Assembly: GCF_000276665.1 (NCBI RefSeq) | Contig: NW_004955518.1 | Coordinates: 1,968,753 to 2,032,752, forward strand | Source of the DNA: Chinchilla lanigera | Lineage: Eukaryota > Chordata > Mammalia > Rodentia > Chinchillidae | Direction of reading: 5' to 3' | DNA length: 64,000 nucleotides | Shown: piece after piece, positions 46,123-58,429 of the stretch | Numbering within the stretch: position 1 is the first letter of the stretch | Layout: every line of letters begins with the position of its first letter | Position numbers and translations under genes: made by a program | The notes under the pieces: generated by a model | Databases searched by the model: none | What the model was told of the DNA's origin: nothing | Seen by the model: only the letters and a program-made list of their open reading frames with translations

Positions 46123-46979
46123 CTGTGTATGTAAGTGTGCTGAGGATTTGGGGCCAATACAGTGGTAAGACATCATGTCTAGTATTAAGAGCTCTTTAGT
46201 TGGTTTCTGTTTTCTAGTGATGCACTTTGGATGTGCCTTACTTATAGGCCTTTTCCTTTGTCCCAAGATCTGACCACCTGTTAATTTGGGGAGGGAAGGT
46301 ATAATCGGTATAATTGGCTTAGCACCCAGTTCTCTGGAAATGAACCACAGAATTGTTGATGACACAAAGACAAACCAGATAGTGGCGTACAGTAAAATAC
46401 AATTAATAGCAACAAATATCTCATCTTGTCCATGACAATAAAATTAGGAACAATAATAGAGTCAAAGACAAGCTAGCTAATGACATACCATAGGAGTAAT
46501 AAAAATTACCACTGTGCCATCCTGAAAAATAAAGAAGAGATCTATAATTATAATATATATACAGGGGCAAACCAAACATTGGCATATAGATATATCTACT
46601 GAATGAACAACTATACCACCCTTAACACTAGAAAAGAACTCAACAGTAATAAAATAGAGTCAACTAAGTACCTAAAGATTAATAAAGCTTCATAGTAATT
46701 CTAGTAACAATGGAGGAAATGGGGAAGAGAAAATGAATTAAGTAACATTTTAAAAACACAGAAATGGAAGATGAAAAGGAGGAGAGAAAAGTGAGATAAA
46801 GGATCTTATTAAGGAGTAATGGAAAATAAATATAATTAGAGAAAGGTAACAGAAAAGAACAAATAAGAAAAAGAAGAAAAAAGAAAAAAACAGAAATCAA
46901 AAATGAATAAAAGAAAAAAACTCAAACTCCCAAACTAATCAAGAAACATAAAGGAAGCTAAAATAAATCCTAAAAATAA
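46123..46979. other. A-rich intergenic, perhaps L1 leader
   Basis: Increasingly A/G-rich toward 46980. It follows the ORF1 relic of the minus-strand L1 and could include its 5' leader, but no motif confirms this. Confidence 0.35.
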
Positions 46980-47393
46980 CTCATGTTTATCTTTCTTTAT
47001 GGCAAAATAGTACTCCATCATATGTAAAAACCACATTTTCTTTATGCATTCATCCATTCATCTGTTTATGAACTTATAGGCCACTTCCAAGATTTAGCTG
47101 TTAACGAATTTTGCTGCTGTAAACCTGGGCATGCATGCATCATAGTATTATGATGTCTTTATATCTTTTGGGAAGATACTTAAACAGGGAATAACTGGGT
47201 CAAATGGATTTTGGTTTAGATTTTTGAGAGATGGATGGAGTGGGGAGGATGGGAGAGGAAATGGGGTGAAGAAAAGGAATTAAGATATATTATGTACATG
47301 TCCCAATTCCCAAGAAGGAATATAAACTTTATGTACTACAAACATGTACTAATAAAAATTAATTAATTAATTAATTAACTTTAAAAGCCAAAA
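46980..47393. mobile_element. Probable 5'-inverted (twin-primed) L1
   Basis: 46983-47220 is L1 ORF2 C-terminal sequence in minus orientation (TATGGCAAAATAGTACTCCA, ATTTTGCTGCTGTAAAC). At about 47221 it joins 3' UTR sequence in plus orientation that ends ACTAATAAAAATT followed by a TTAA repeat (47355-47379). Minus ORF2 end next to a plus 3' end is the signature of twin priming. Clear TSDs were not found. Confidence 0.5.
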
Positions 47394-48249
47394 AACATTT
47401 CTCTGTAAATGAGTGGTTTATTTTCAGTGTCTGCAGTATCCACACTCATTTTTTTCAGTAAATTCCGGAGCCCATCCCACCTTTCTTACTCGTTGTGTTC
47501 TGTCAAGGGTTTTACCTTATGCTTTATTCATTCTAGCGGTTCCCAGATTTGATCCCCTTCTGTGTGTGCCTAGTCACAACTAGTCTCTGTCTTGCTCTAT
47601 GGCCTGTGGGTTTGTGAGGTGCCTTCTGCTCCAGTGGACCTTCTTTCTGTGTACTCCAGGATGTGGCAAACATCCAAGACGAGACGTATCCCTGATCACA
47701 TTGGTAAACAGGGAAAGAAAACAGGCCTCTGAGGTCTGTGCTGGATACTAACAGCAAGGGAGCAGGGCTGAGGGAGATCTAGAAGTTTTCTGCACTTAAT
47801 TTTAGCACTTCCAACTTTAGCCCCATCCAAAAGCCACACATGACCAAGTTAGCTTCTCAGCGCAGAGGGCTGGACCCTTGTGTCTAAAGAACACTGTTTA
47901 TAATTCTATTTTGTCAGGGTTATTTTTCACCTTTCGGTAGTATATCATTGTCTTTGATCTCCGCAATTTTTGTTAAGAACTCAGTAGTCAGGTTGATTGT
48001 TCTCATTGAAGATAATGTGTACTTCTTTCCTGTAGTTGATTTTAGTGCTGGCTCTGACTTTAGTTTTCAGCTGTTTTATTTGTGGACATTGTGGACGTTT
48101 ACTTGTATTGACCTATCACTGGATTTATAGGTTTTCTAACATCTGTAGCTTGATATCTTTAATGGATGGAAAGGTATTTAATTACTTTGTCTGTTTGCCT
48201 TTATCTTTTTGTATAATGATTTACAATGCCCCAAATAACTCTTATCCTT
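47394..48249. other. Intergenic, nothing recognised
   Basis: The minus-strand frame 47533-47757 is low in complexity and domain-free. The AT-rich right part may belong to the old L1 relic that follows. Confidence 0.35.
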
Positions 48250-48640
48250 TTTCTCTTATTTATGTCCCTTTCTCTCTGTGATTTGTCTGGATATTTCTAT
48301 TGACCTATATTCTGGTTCATTATTTCTCTTTTCAGCTATGTCCAACATGGTCCTAATTCATTTATTTAATTTTAAATTTCATCTATTGTATTTTTTCATT
48401 CTAGAGTTTCCTTATTATTTTCTAAGAATTTCAGTTGTCTATTCAAATTCTCCATCTTGTTATCAACTCTGATTATTATATTTTTTATAGGAATTAAAGT
48501 CTGTGCCTGGTAACTCTAGTATCTGTATAGTACCTGTATCCTGTATGGGTCTGCTTCTATTGTCTTAAGTGATTTTTGGTCATTTGGCAGGCTTCTAGGC
48601 AAACTAGACTTTTCTAAATCAATGAAAACTTAGAAAATCT
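48250..48640 (-). mobile_element. Possible ancient L1 5'-region relic
   Basis: Blocks such as CAAATTCTCCATCTTGTTAT, GGTAACTCTAGTATCTGTAT and GGGTCTGCTTCTATTGTCTT are in the order of the leader/ORF1 region of old mammalian L1 in minus orientation. Diverged. Confidence 0.45.
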
Positions 48641-49058
48641 TAGACTCTGACAATGTTATTTTTGCATAGAGGATAATGCCAGGCAATTAAACTAGGTAAT
48701 CACTCTAATCCAACTAACCTTGAATTGTTTTAGTTTTTGTGAGAGTTTTATACTTAAAGTTTTGCCTCCAAGGGGTCCCAGTTGAAAGCCTAGGGCAGGG
48801 CCCCAACCCATGGCCTGTTAGGAAGCAGGCTACACAGCTGGAGGTGAGCTGTGGTCTAGCAAACAGAAGTCCATCTGCATTTACAGTTCCTGTCCATCAC
48901 TCACATTACCTCCCATCTGATCAGCAGTGACATTAGATTCTCATAGAGACATGAAACCTACAGTGAACCGTACATGCAAGGGACATAGATTGCATGCTCC
49001 TTTGACTCATCCCCACACCCCACCTCCACCCCATACTCTTCCATGAAACTGGTCCTTA

Positions 49059-49798
49059 TGATATAGGAATGGTATAGGGAGAATGTAGGACATCCAAATA
49101 ATCCAAATAATATAAGGAAAATATAACTCTCGACCTGCTAGATGTCTAAAACACCAAATTTGTGTTCTGTAAAATAGAGGAATGAAAATTCTAGGAACAA
49201 TAGAAATTAAGAGTAGGTAGAATTTATTGAGAGAAAAATAGCTTCTAGCTAAGAGAGACAATAACAGGCCAGAAAGTGGGTTGCTCGTCCTGCTTCTCAA
49301 GGGTGTTTTATTGAGCAAAGCCACGAGGTGAGGTGGGTTCAACATGAGATAAAACTATAGTCAACTAACAAAATTATAAGTATAGTTGCTCAAGTAATAT
49401 TGATCCAATGGGAAATCACAAAATGGGTTGAGGTGGGACAAAATTATGGTGAACCAATAAGATTACAACTGGTATATAGTCACTTAGATAACTTTGATTA
49501 AAAGGGGATCAAATGGGGAAACAAGTCATGTAGCAAGTGTACATGGACCAAACAAGGATTTTCTGGAAAGTAATGGGGTAGGGAGGTTTTCGTCCCTTCT
49601 CCAAGAAAATTGATGCCTATTTAGAACATCAGTCACTGCTGTCTATCCCTAGGGGAAGTACGTGGATATGGTTGTTCCTCCTTTTTTGAAGCTTGGCTTT
49701 CAGTGAATGTGCCTCTGGCCATAATTTTCTTCTGTGCTGAGGGCCCAGCCCTGTCTCACTGCCTATAATATTTATGACTAACTTAGCTGTCTACAACA
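49059..49798 (-). mobile_element. Solo LTR of the 23-kb ERV family
   Basis: A 740-bp LTR in minus orientation from TGATATAGG to ..TACAACA (plus reading), aligning throughout with the ERV 3' LTR at 23028-23716. Its AATAAA (minus strand, 49307-49312) is intact, unlike the 23-kb copy. It splits the hAT element just before its right terminus. The sequences next to it (CCTT and CCTG) would fit a 4-bp target duplication with one change. Confidence 0.82.
49307..49312 (-). promoter_or_regulatory. LTR polyadenylation signal
   Basis: AATAAA on the minus strand within the LTR, about 250 bases before its end. It marks the R region of this ERV family. Confidence 0.6.
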
Positions 49799-49826
49799 CC
49801 TGGTGCCAAAAATTTAGGGACCAGTG

Positions 49827-50282
49827 TTCTAGGATATTTTTCAGCGGCCAGTAAACTTCTCCCTTGCTAACCTGCAATTTTGTACCATAATGGCTGATAA
49901 CTCTCTTCTGGCACATATGAATTGGTGAATGATTCAAGAAAAAGTAGAACTTTATTTTGACCATATCTCTTTTTATTTATCTTTTGGAATCTTGTCTATA
50001 ATACCCTATTGACTTGGTAGCTCTTATGTTCCTTCAAACTGATTTTTTTCAAAAAATATATTATCTCCTTTGCACCAATTGTTCTTTGTGGAAGAGTTTT
50101 TCTGATGTTAGTTTTATGAACTAATCACCATAGTTGCAAACTGTTTGTCCTTTTTTGCCTTAAATAAATGCTATTTATTAATCATTTACTCAGAGGCAGT
50201 GCTCTTTTCTCATGGTACGTAGATGTTTTTTCTTTATAGAATTTGCAACCTTTTTTAATTAATTATTTTTATTGTCTTTGCT
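49827..50282. other. Intergenic, nothing recognised
   Basis: AT-rich with no frame or repeat assigned. Confidence 0.4.
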
Positions 50283-50400
50283 TACATCTGTCCATCTATA
50301 GATTATAAACTCAGTGAGCCAACACAGATCTGTTTTGCTCACCACTGAGTCCTTGGTATGTTGCCCAAATGGGCACCCAATAAATATTTTAATAACTGGA
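50283..50400 (+). mobile_element. L2 LINE 3' end
   Basis: TAGATTATAAACTCAGTGAG, CTGTTTTGCTCACCACTGAG and GGCACCCAATAAATATTTTA follow the L2 3' terminus in order. Confidence 0.7.
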
Positions 50401-50404
50401 TATA

Positions 50405-50560
50405 GGCTCTTAGTCTAAGCATTTAATATGCTTGATGCAATCTAATCCCTATAACCATATGTAGCAGGTATTATTATCCTAATTTTAGAGAAAAGATAAC
50501 AGAAAATGAGAGAGGTTAATAATTCCCAAGGACACTTGGGAACAGCGTCAGGCAGAGACT
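50405..50560 (-). mobile_element. MIR SINE relic
   Basis: GGTATTATTATCCTAATTTT, AGAGAGGTTAATAATTCCCA and AGGACACTTGGGAACAGCG are a diverged reverse-complement MIR core. Confidence 0.5.
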
Positions 50561-51324
50561 AGCCGAGACCACTGGGCTTCTGTAAAAGCAACATGACATG
50601 TAATTTATTGTGCTTGGGTGCAGACAGACAGAGGGAGAAAAGGCTGTCTATAGAAAGCAAAGAGAAGCAGACTTTTTTTATTTTATAAGGCCTGAAGGAA
50701 GGCAAGGGACATACCATGGGAAGATTTTAGTAAATATCAGTGATCAAAATTCTCTGGACGTCTTGTGCCTCAGTAGGCAAAGTTCTTGAGGTGTCTGGTG
50801 TAAATGTGTGGTGTCTTCGGATGTCCATGTGTTTGGAAGATTTCATGTTTCATCTCTTCTCTTTTACTACATCCTGTGTTAGCCAAAGGCACCACGTTGA
50901 GCTGAGAACAGCGCCTCTGCTGGCAGACAGGTGGGGTATTGAAAGAGTCATGTCCGAATCAAGCCTTACAGAGAGGCCATATATTAAATATTTGGCAAAA
51001 CTCTTTAGGACATGTAATCATTATATTTTTGAAATGTATAAACAACCAATTTTTAATTTTTCCCTATGTAGAGTATTAAACACTCTTCACTTTTCATTTT
51101 CGTCTTTCTCTTTTGTTTTATGTTCCATGTCTTGCTTTTGAGTCTTCAATGTTCATAAGCTTTTCATTAGTAATTAAACTGGAAAAATAAAAGACAACAA
51201 AGTTCATTAGCTGAGCAGGACATCTATACTCCAACATTCCTACACAGGGGAATATACTCGTCTCCCTTCGTCCCACAACAGATAGTTTTGGCACCTGGGC
51301 TCATTCATTTAAATTTTTAAAAAT
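50561..51324. other. Intergenic, nothing recognised
   Basis: The 133-codon plus frame 50740-51141 is Cys/Ser/Phe-rich without a recognised domain and without exon context; probably chance. Confidence 0.35.
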
Positions 51325-51475
51325 TTATTCTTAGGTGTACTTTGTATTTTAGAGTACTTGTAAGTTCAAAGCAAATTTGAGCAGAATATCTCCTCTACCC
51401 TGCCCAGTGGAACATTTGTTACCATTGAGGAACCCACATTAGCTCATTCATTTTTATCCCCCTGTGTGAAATTAT
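51325..51475 (+). mobile_element. Ancient L1M 5'-region fragment
   Basis: AAGTTCAAAGCAAATTTGAG, CAGTGGAACATTTGTTACCA and TTGAGGAACCCACATTAGCT have the order of an old L1M leader segment. The orientation is the commonly quoted one and is uncertain. Confidence 0.5.
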
Positions 51476-52108
51476 CTGTGATTGTGTGTTTGCCCAATTT
51501 CAGCTTCCTCTGTTGACCTGCAGTTAAAATATAAAGTGTCTGCTTCTTGGTCAGCATTTATTCTGTGTTTAACCTAATGCCATACAGTTCACTAACTTCT
51601 GAACTTTGACCAGTCCAGCACCTGTCACTGTTTGCACACTCCAAACCTGCCACCTAAATTTAACACTGCATCCTTGAAACAGAGGAGAACCTCTGGATGC
51701 CACAGATGCTCATGCTGTCACGTTGAGTCAGGTCTTAGTGATGCTGCTCAAGCAGAGTACTCTCTCTTCCTGCTCACCCGGCCAGAGTCTGGCTCACAGC
51801 CACAGCATCTGTGAAGCCTAGTCTAACAAGCTACAACCACAATTCTTTTCCCTTTGGCACCATATCTGGCATTAAATTCTCCCAGGGAAAGTCCTTAACC
51901 CACCCCCAGCTTCCAATCTCTCACCTGAAGGTTCGGAATGAAACATTTTCCAAAGGGCTTGTCCACAAATGTAAGTATGTCCACGCAAGCCACTTAGTGT
52001 ATGCACAGTAAACATCAGTGCTCCAGTCTCCTTATGTGCTTAGCAGCATTTGTTTGGAGAATGAATATGCAACATGGGAGACAAAACTGTATAGCGAAGG
52101 GCATGCAT
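51476..52108. other. Intergenic, nothing recognised
   Basis: Short plus frames at 51632-52011 are domain-free. No repeat was assigned. Confidence 0.35.
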
Positions 52109-52987
52109 TGTGGCAAAGAGACAAATATCTCAGTGTGTGTCGGTTTGGCGGCTTATTTTGCAAGGGGAACAACATAATACAGGACACATACTTTATATGA
52201 TTATTTATAAGTCACCCAAAGAACAGTATACAAAAGAGTGCAAGAAATCTGTCCACACACTAAGACCAAGGAATCCAGCTGAGGGCCTGGATCCCACGAC
52301 AATGTCTACACAAGTTGAGCTGAATACCCAGAGCTCATAACAATGCCTCCATGAATCCAGCTGGAGGCCCAAAACCCATGACAATGTCTCATGCGGACCT
52401 GTTTCATGGATCTGCTGGAAAGGCCCAAAGGTCAGTGGTGGAATCTACAAAGTCTGTGCCAGCAGGAAGAAGGATCTGTGCTAGCAGGCTGAGGGATCTG
52501 CACTGGAGCCAGGAAGTGATGCTCAGAAGAACCAGGGCTCCCCCAAAAGGTACCACAGCCATTATTGGCAACAGTGAGGTCCCGAGCTCCTCCGATGATC
52601 AGGATGGCCGAGTTCCCATCAGGGAAGCCAATGCAGCAAGCTTTTCCAGGAGGCCGGCAATGCACCATCTTCCCCTCCAGAACTAGGAAGCTATGCTCAA
52701 AGTGAGGACCAGAGCTCCCCAAAGTGAACTGAAGCCATTCTCAGTGCCAGCGAGGTCCTGAGCTCCTCGGAGGATGAAAACAGCCAAGTTCATCAGGAAG
52801 CCAGCTCCCTACGGCTTCTCCCAGCTCCCAACAGCCTTCTCCCAGCTCCCAACAGCCTGCTTCTTCTTCTCCAAGTCTGCCTCTTATGCTGCTGGCAACA
52901 GTCTTCAGGTGGGCCTCCCACACCCAGCACCACTCACTCAGTTCAGCTGGAGGTTATAAGTTGACCACCAGTTATCAATCCACTACA
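52109..52987 (-). mobile_element. Solo LTR with internal duplication, copy 2
   Basis: Minus-strand homologue (879 bp) of the LTR at 26918-27875, sharing its TGTAGTGGATTGA start (read from 52987 leftward), the TATAAA box (52204-52209, minus), the CATATAAAGTATGTGTCCTG-type region and the two internal blocks (about 52509-52630 and 52691-52806). Its left boundary near 52109 is less certain. The plus-strand frame 52351-52686 is antisense to it and echoes the antisense frame of copy 1. Confidence 0.65.
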
Positions 52988-54072
52988 CAGTGATATTAAG
53001 TCCTTCCTGAATTTGTGAAGAAAGAGAGCTAATAAGTAGCTAGGGCAAAGTAGCTGAAGGAGTTGTAGATGCCAATGAAAAGCACCTGTAGAAACGGGGG
53101 TCCATCTTGCTCAGGGGTATCTTATTGATCTGTGTCCATTTATGGATAAAGGGAATTAGAACTCAAATGATTGCTCATCAAGCTCCATAGACAGGTGTAT
53201 ATGTAAGCAGAGAGTGTACTTCCAGTCGTAGTAAGAAGAGGACATGGGCTGAATTTGGACGGATATCAAGGTGGAGTGCAGTGATTCCCGCAGGGGGAAA
53301 GCAGAGAGAGCCACAGCTGAGCTCGAAGGGAGACTCTGTTGGTGCTGTTGCTGGACAGTGAGTAAGCCCTTCTGGACAGTTAGGAGAAATCTGATTGCAA
53401 GGCACACTGAATGTCTGGTCAAGGAGGAAAACATTTACCTCCTATCAGTGAGGAGCTGTTAGGAAATGTTGAGCAGGCACATCACACGATGACTGAGATA
53501 TGTGAGCAGCACAGACTGAGGAAAAAGATGCTAGAAACTAGAGACAAGACTGACTTCTTATAGAAGTCCTGGAATGAGCTGATAAACCCTCACCTCAAAT
53601 AGCAGCCGTGGAATGGAACAGAAAAGATTTCTATTCAAGCCCTGTCTTCTAAAATATTTCTGTAGCTTCTGCTTGTTCTGGATCTTCCCAATACCATTAA
53701 ATAGCAGACCGTAGGTGCCTGAATATGTTTTTTAAAAAGTTTTGATGAGTATTAACTGTTTAAAAGTGAAAGCAGGTAATAAAATGGGCTTAATTCTGAG
53801 GGGTTTTTTTAGAAAGGGAAAGAATTGACAACCCCCCATTAAAGAGAGATCCAGGATATAACAGAGTGCATTACATGAATATAAAATAACATCAGAATTA
53901 GTCCCATTCCACTTAGGAAGCAAAACGCATAATTATGATGACTCATGTGGTCCTTTTGTATAGTAAACAGGCTTGGCACAGTCAGAGTCAAGAAAAGTCT
54001 TTATAATACTACTGAGTGTATTGTTCCAAATTAGGCAAGGTAAAGACCATGCTCAGAGATATAAAATGATGT
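52988..54072. other. Intergenic, nothing firm
   Basis: Frames at 53156-53462 on both strands lack domains. The part at 53490-53640 faintly resembles the ancient repeat at 13.9-14.4 kb. Confidence 0.35.
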
Positions 54073-54504
54073 TGTTATGGGTTGTATCCAGATGTCCCCC
54101 AAAGCCTCATGTGATCATAGGTTTTTGCAGAGGTGGCTGAGGCTAAGGAGGTGTGATTACTAAATTAGTCCACTGATTGGTTTGGCATAGTTCTGGGTGT
54201 GGATAACGGGAAGATCCACGCTGGGTGTGAACGCTACCTGCCCTAAGGGCATGGAGCCAAGCTAGAATATTAGGGACAGAAAGAGGGCTGCTGTCATCAC
54301 TTGCTGCTTCTTTGCTATTTTGCTGCCTTCATCCTGCCATGCATGGTTTCCTGTCTGTGATGGCCCTCTGCCATGCCACCTTGTCTGGGAGCCAGCCAAC
54401 TATAAAGTGAGACTTCTTCAAACTGTGAGCTACAGAGAACTTTTCCTCCTTTAATTTTGGTCTTGGGTATTCTGTCTCAGCAATGAGAGAAGTAACTAAG
54501 ATTT
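54073..54504 (+). mobile_element. MaLR-type solo LTR
   Basis: Begins TGTTATGGGTTGTATCC, with GATGTCCCCCAAAGCCTCAT, TGCCATGCCACCTTGTCTGG, CAAACTGTGAGCTACAGAGA and TCTCAGCAATGAGAGAAGTA. Flanks GATGT (54068-54072) and CATGT (54505-54509) match at 4 of 5. Same family as 27880-28253 but ~60 bases longer. Confidence 0.75.
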
Positions 54505-54990
54505 CATGTGCGTTCTGGCAGGGAATGTATTAGGAGACAAGGAGATTGTGCCAGTCTACAAGTTCCAACTCCTTTCCTGCCTGGGTATAAACTGAGCAGA
54601 CAAGTGTCCATGAACATCTGACTGAGGGCTTCAGGAGGAATACACTGGTGTGTTTCAGATGCAGGAAAAGATTCAAAGATGGATCACCCACTTTTGGGGG
54701 AAAGTAGACATGTCTTAGGGTAAGGGTTAGGTGATTAGACTTACAAGTGAAAGAGGTCTCTCTTGTGAGGGGGTTGGAAACAGATCAGGTCAAAAGTATC
54801 AGCAGCTTACATGAAGAACTCTCTCTTAAAAAAGTTCATTTCAGAACTGCTACTTTCCTTAAAATAGTTAACCTTCCCCTGGTCAAGAGGGCCAGGGAAA
54901 CTTACCTGGATCTTACACCCTCCACCCATCTCTTTGAGGTTAGAAGAAAAATATGGAGAGTTATTTGGAGGAACTCCGACTCTAGTGGGT
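54505..54990. other. Intergenic, nothing recognised
   Basis: The plus frame 54747-55007 is domain-free and runs into the LTR that follows. Confidence 0.4.
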
Positions 54991-55402
54991 TGAGTTGTAT
55001 CCCATGAAGAGATATGCTGAACTCCTAACTCCAGGCACCTAGGAACTCAACCTTATTTGGATTAACAGATATAATCTTGGTAAAATAGGATCATATCAGA
55101 TGAAAGGGCAGCCCATTCCATGACTGGCATACTAATATAAGAAGAAGGACATTCAGACAGACAAACAGAGGGAAAGGGTTATGTGGAGACCGAAGCAGAG
55201 GTTGGAGTGATACATCTACAAGCCACAGGATACCAGAAGCTGGAACAAGATATGAAAGTTTCTCTCCTGCCTCCTTTGAGGGACTTACTTTGGGACTTCT
55301 AGTCTCCAGAATTGTGAGCTACTAGATTTCAGGTGTTGTTTTGTTTGTTTTTTAAACTACACAGTTTGCAGTTACAGTAGAGAGAAGAAGCTAATGCTGC
55401 AA
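54991..55402 (+). mobile_element. MLT/MaLR-type LTR
   Basis: GGGTTGAGTTGTATCCCATG, GATATGCTGAACTCCTAACT, CTTATTTGGATTAACAGATA, GAGGTTGGAGTGATACATCT, TAGTCTCCAGAATTGTGAGC and a terminal GCTAATGCTGCAACAC follow the order of an ancient MaLR LTR. Confidence 0.65.
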
Positions 55403-58400
55403 CACTCTCCCTTTACCTCACGGAGTCAAGGAGGCACTGGAGAAAATCCTGCACCTAATTATGGTTTATGCTCCTCAACACAGTGAGACTAAGAAAGCAA
55501 GTGGAGTGCCTTCTGTGTCCTACATGGAGATGGTTTCCTTGTGAGATTTCAATGCCCGTTACTGCACTGATTTACAATTGTGTCAACCTATACTTTCCGC
55601 TGGTAGGAAGACAGTGATTCTTTGAACCCTTGTCCAGGACTGTTGCAGAAGCTGCTCAAAATCTGGCCTATGATGAAAGTAGAATTAAGGGGAAGAGTAG
55701 AAGGAACGCTGCATTAGGTAAGTAGAAGGCAGGTTTTCACACATCTTTGACACACATGTGCTAATGAGAGGGAAATTAGGAAATCTCAAGCCAAGAAAAT
55801 TTCAGAAAAGGTAAGAAAGCTGCAGAGAAGATCTTGCTCATACATTTGGGGCTTCCTTTATGTATGCTTGGGGGTTTGCCTTCACAGAGATTATTCAGAA
55901 GAGATGCTGTCATCTTAATCCCATATTGATCCCACAGTTTGAAATGAATTAGACTGTAGAGTAGCTATCAGTATAGCATGAGATTGTAGCTCCTTTTTTT
56001 TCTTCTTTAGTAGTAGTAATAGGCTCATGGTGACTCACCCTGTGCCTTTCCCCACTACTGAGGCTCTTCCCAGACATTTCTGAGAAGAGTTCCACTTACA
56101 AACAAGGTCACATGGGGACTTAGCCTTGACATTACTCTTTCCAAACCAAGTACAGTTCTCAGAGAAACCATGAAGTACAAATACAATTTGCCAAAACCTT
56201 TTCTGTGCCAGGTCATAATTGCTCTCCTGCTAGTATCTTATCTAACTGCCACCATCAAAGTAGACTTGGTAATGTTCTTGGAACTTTTTATATATAAAGA
56301 CTGTGATGCTCAGATATCTGCAGCAAGAGCCCGAGATCCTACTTGAGCTGAAAAGGAGCCAGGGCTGACATCCAGCTATGGCTCATTCCAAGAATCTGTT
56401 TGCCCAGTTTAGGACATTAATATTATGAAACAGAATGCTTACCAAGCATTTGTACAGTGCCTGAGCTTTGTGCATTGTTGGCCTCATTTGACTCTTGTTT
56501 TCTGGTTCAAAACATCGCTCTCCTCCCACTCTGCAGCTGCCTCGCCTGGTTCACGCTTTCTTGGGAAAATCTCTTTGGTGTGGCTGGCAGGCCTTTGGAA
56601 TTGCATGTTTCTACTGAAAAAAATAAATGAGTTAGAAATCTTGTTGCACTCAGACTGAGCCCTTCGGCCTAAACAGAGAGAGGGAAGTACATGCCTCGCA
56701 CATCTAGAGAAGGAAGAGTTTCTGGAGCCCAGCCAGGGGGACCTTTCAACAAAGAATGCCCTTTGTTGAGGCACCGGACAGAAGCCTGTGAGTGTGCTGA
56801 AGCTGCCCCTTTCACTTACAAAGCCATTTCCCCACTCTCACCTCTTAGATTCCTGCAGTTATTTGGTATGTTTTGAATCAGGAACTGGCCCTGCAGGAAG
56901 CCTACCTTCCCTGTCCCCGCTGCTGCAGGGCCCAACCCCATATTCCCATTGTACCGGTTCTTTCCTCATACACTGTACTTGATGTTAGGCAGTTTCTCCC
57001 CTTAAGACGACTTCTGACCAGAAACAGCTCCACTCCTCTAGGAATCCCCAGTGCTATAAACCCTTCAGTGCTGAGTGAGTAAATGAATGACAATGGCCAA
57101 GCCTTCATGGGGAATACAAGTGCAGAGCTTCCACCTGGATCAAAGAGAGAACCAGACAATTCCATCTCAGACTGCTGAAACTGCTCCCCTTCTCTCCTCA
57201 TTCCTTAGAGATTGATCCTTTCTCTACCTCTTGCAGTGATGAGGCCAGAAATACTGCGGGAGAGTCACCTTTGTCTGTGAAGTGAGATGGGTGGGATTCA
57301 AAGGAGGTCAGGGCTTTGATTTGTGCCCATGCTTCATTCTCAGAGGCTGCAAGTTGAACGTATTTTGCTGGTGGGTTCTCAGCATGGGGAAGGGAAAGCC
57401 AAGGCTTCAGAATCCCACGTGATAATACTTATTTCAGGCAGTTATGGTGAAAGGTGCTCATGGTTGGGAAAAAATGAGGATCCAAGGATGTTTGCTTGAT
57501 ATCCCATAGTCCATTAAACCATGTGGCCTCGCTGGGTAAGCCTCATATTTTGAAGTACAGGTAAAGGGAGAGGTGGTCTGGGAGATCTGGTGGTGGCCCT
57601 GAGATGGTATAAGTGATGCCCAGTAGTCTAAGCTACTCAGTACGGTAATAACGTGTGGGACTTGAAACAGCTCTGATGTCCTAAGTTCTTCAAAACACAC
57701 ACATGAATCCACTCACGTCCTCACGGCATGACTTCTCACTGGGCACGATTCTTCCAGCCTGGGTCTGTGCCAAGGGAAACATTTTCAGTTGAACCCCAGT
57801 GCCCTCATTTCCAGTACTGATGGTCTCCTGGGAGGCAGCTGTCAACTTTTGCATCCAAAGTTACCTTTGCTCTACAGTAAATAGATGAGCCACAGCTGGT
57901 CCCAGCAGGTCAACTAACAAGCAGTCCTGGGCTATCATATGTGGTGGCTTGGGCCGCTGAGACCATGTGCTTGGTGCCTGTGAGAGTCATAAAGTTGGGC
58001 TTAACACTCTTTAAAGTTAGCTTTATTTGCTGATTGTTTGGCAAGAAGGCTTGGTATGGAGCTACTCCCAGCTGTTTAGGGCCCTGCAATGATAAGCTTC
58101 ATTAAGGTGAAGTAAGGCAACCTGCACTTCAGGGGGTTATAGGTCAAGATTAGTGCAGTTAACTGACATCAGTAAACAGTCCCCAGGCTACACTTCAGCT
58201 TGGGGTTCCTTTCTTTTTCCAAAACTATGTTCTAAGTGCTTTTAGCAGGAGGGCAAACTTCGGATTAATGTTTCTAGCTATAATAGTTTAGGGAGTAGGG
58301 AAGGCAAGCTTAATTTTAAGCCAACTATTTAAAGTCTCTCTACAAATTTATCCAGTTCTGATTCAAGTCTGTACCCGAATCAGAAGATGACGCATGGATG

Positions 58401-58429
58401 CCTATGTGAAGACAATTGCTTTCTCCCAG
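55403..58429. other. Unique-looking intergenic stretch
   Basis: Three kilobases with no recognised repeat. Overlapping frames at 56425-57201 on both strands (60-99 codons) show no domains, signal peptides or splice-site pattern. GC content is above the window average near 56.5-57.8 kb. Confidence 0.35.

Larger units (their letters stand above)
48769..49826 (+). mobile_element. hAT-type DNA transposon, split by an LTR
   Basis: The left part (48769-49058) contains CCCATGGCCTGTTAGGAAGC, AGGTGAGCTGTGG, ATTAGATTCTCATAGAGACA and CTTCCATGAAACTGGTCC. The right part (49799-49826) resumes with CCTGGTGCCAAAAATTTAGG and ends CCAGTG. Left AAGGGGTCCCA and right inverse CACTGGTCCCTA are its terminal inverted repeats. 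I recognise it as a widespread non-autonomous hAT element of mammals; the exact name is uncertain. No transposase. Confidence 0.75.

Noticed and set aside
50740..51141. 133-codon plus-strand frame
   Set aside because: Ser/Phe/Cys-rich without a domain in AT-rich intergenic DNA; no promoter or splice signals.
26918..52987. A 26-kb provirus bounded by the two similar LTRs
   Set aside because: The LTRs are in opposite orientations and no retroviral genes of one family fill the interval; they are separate solo LTRs.
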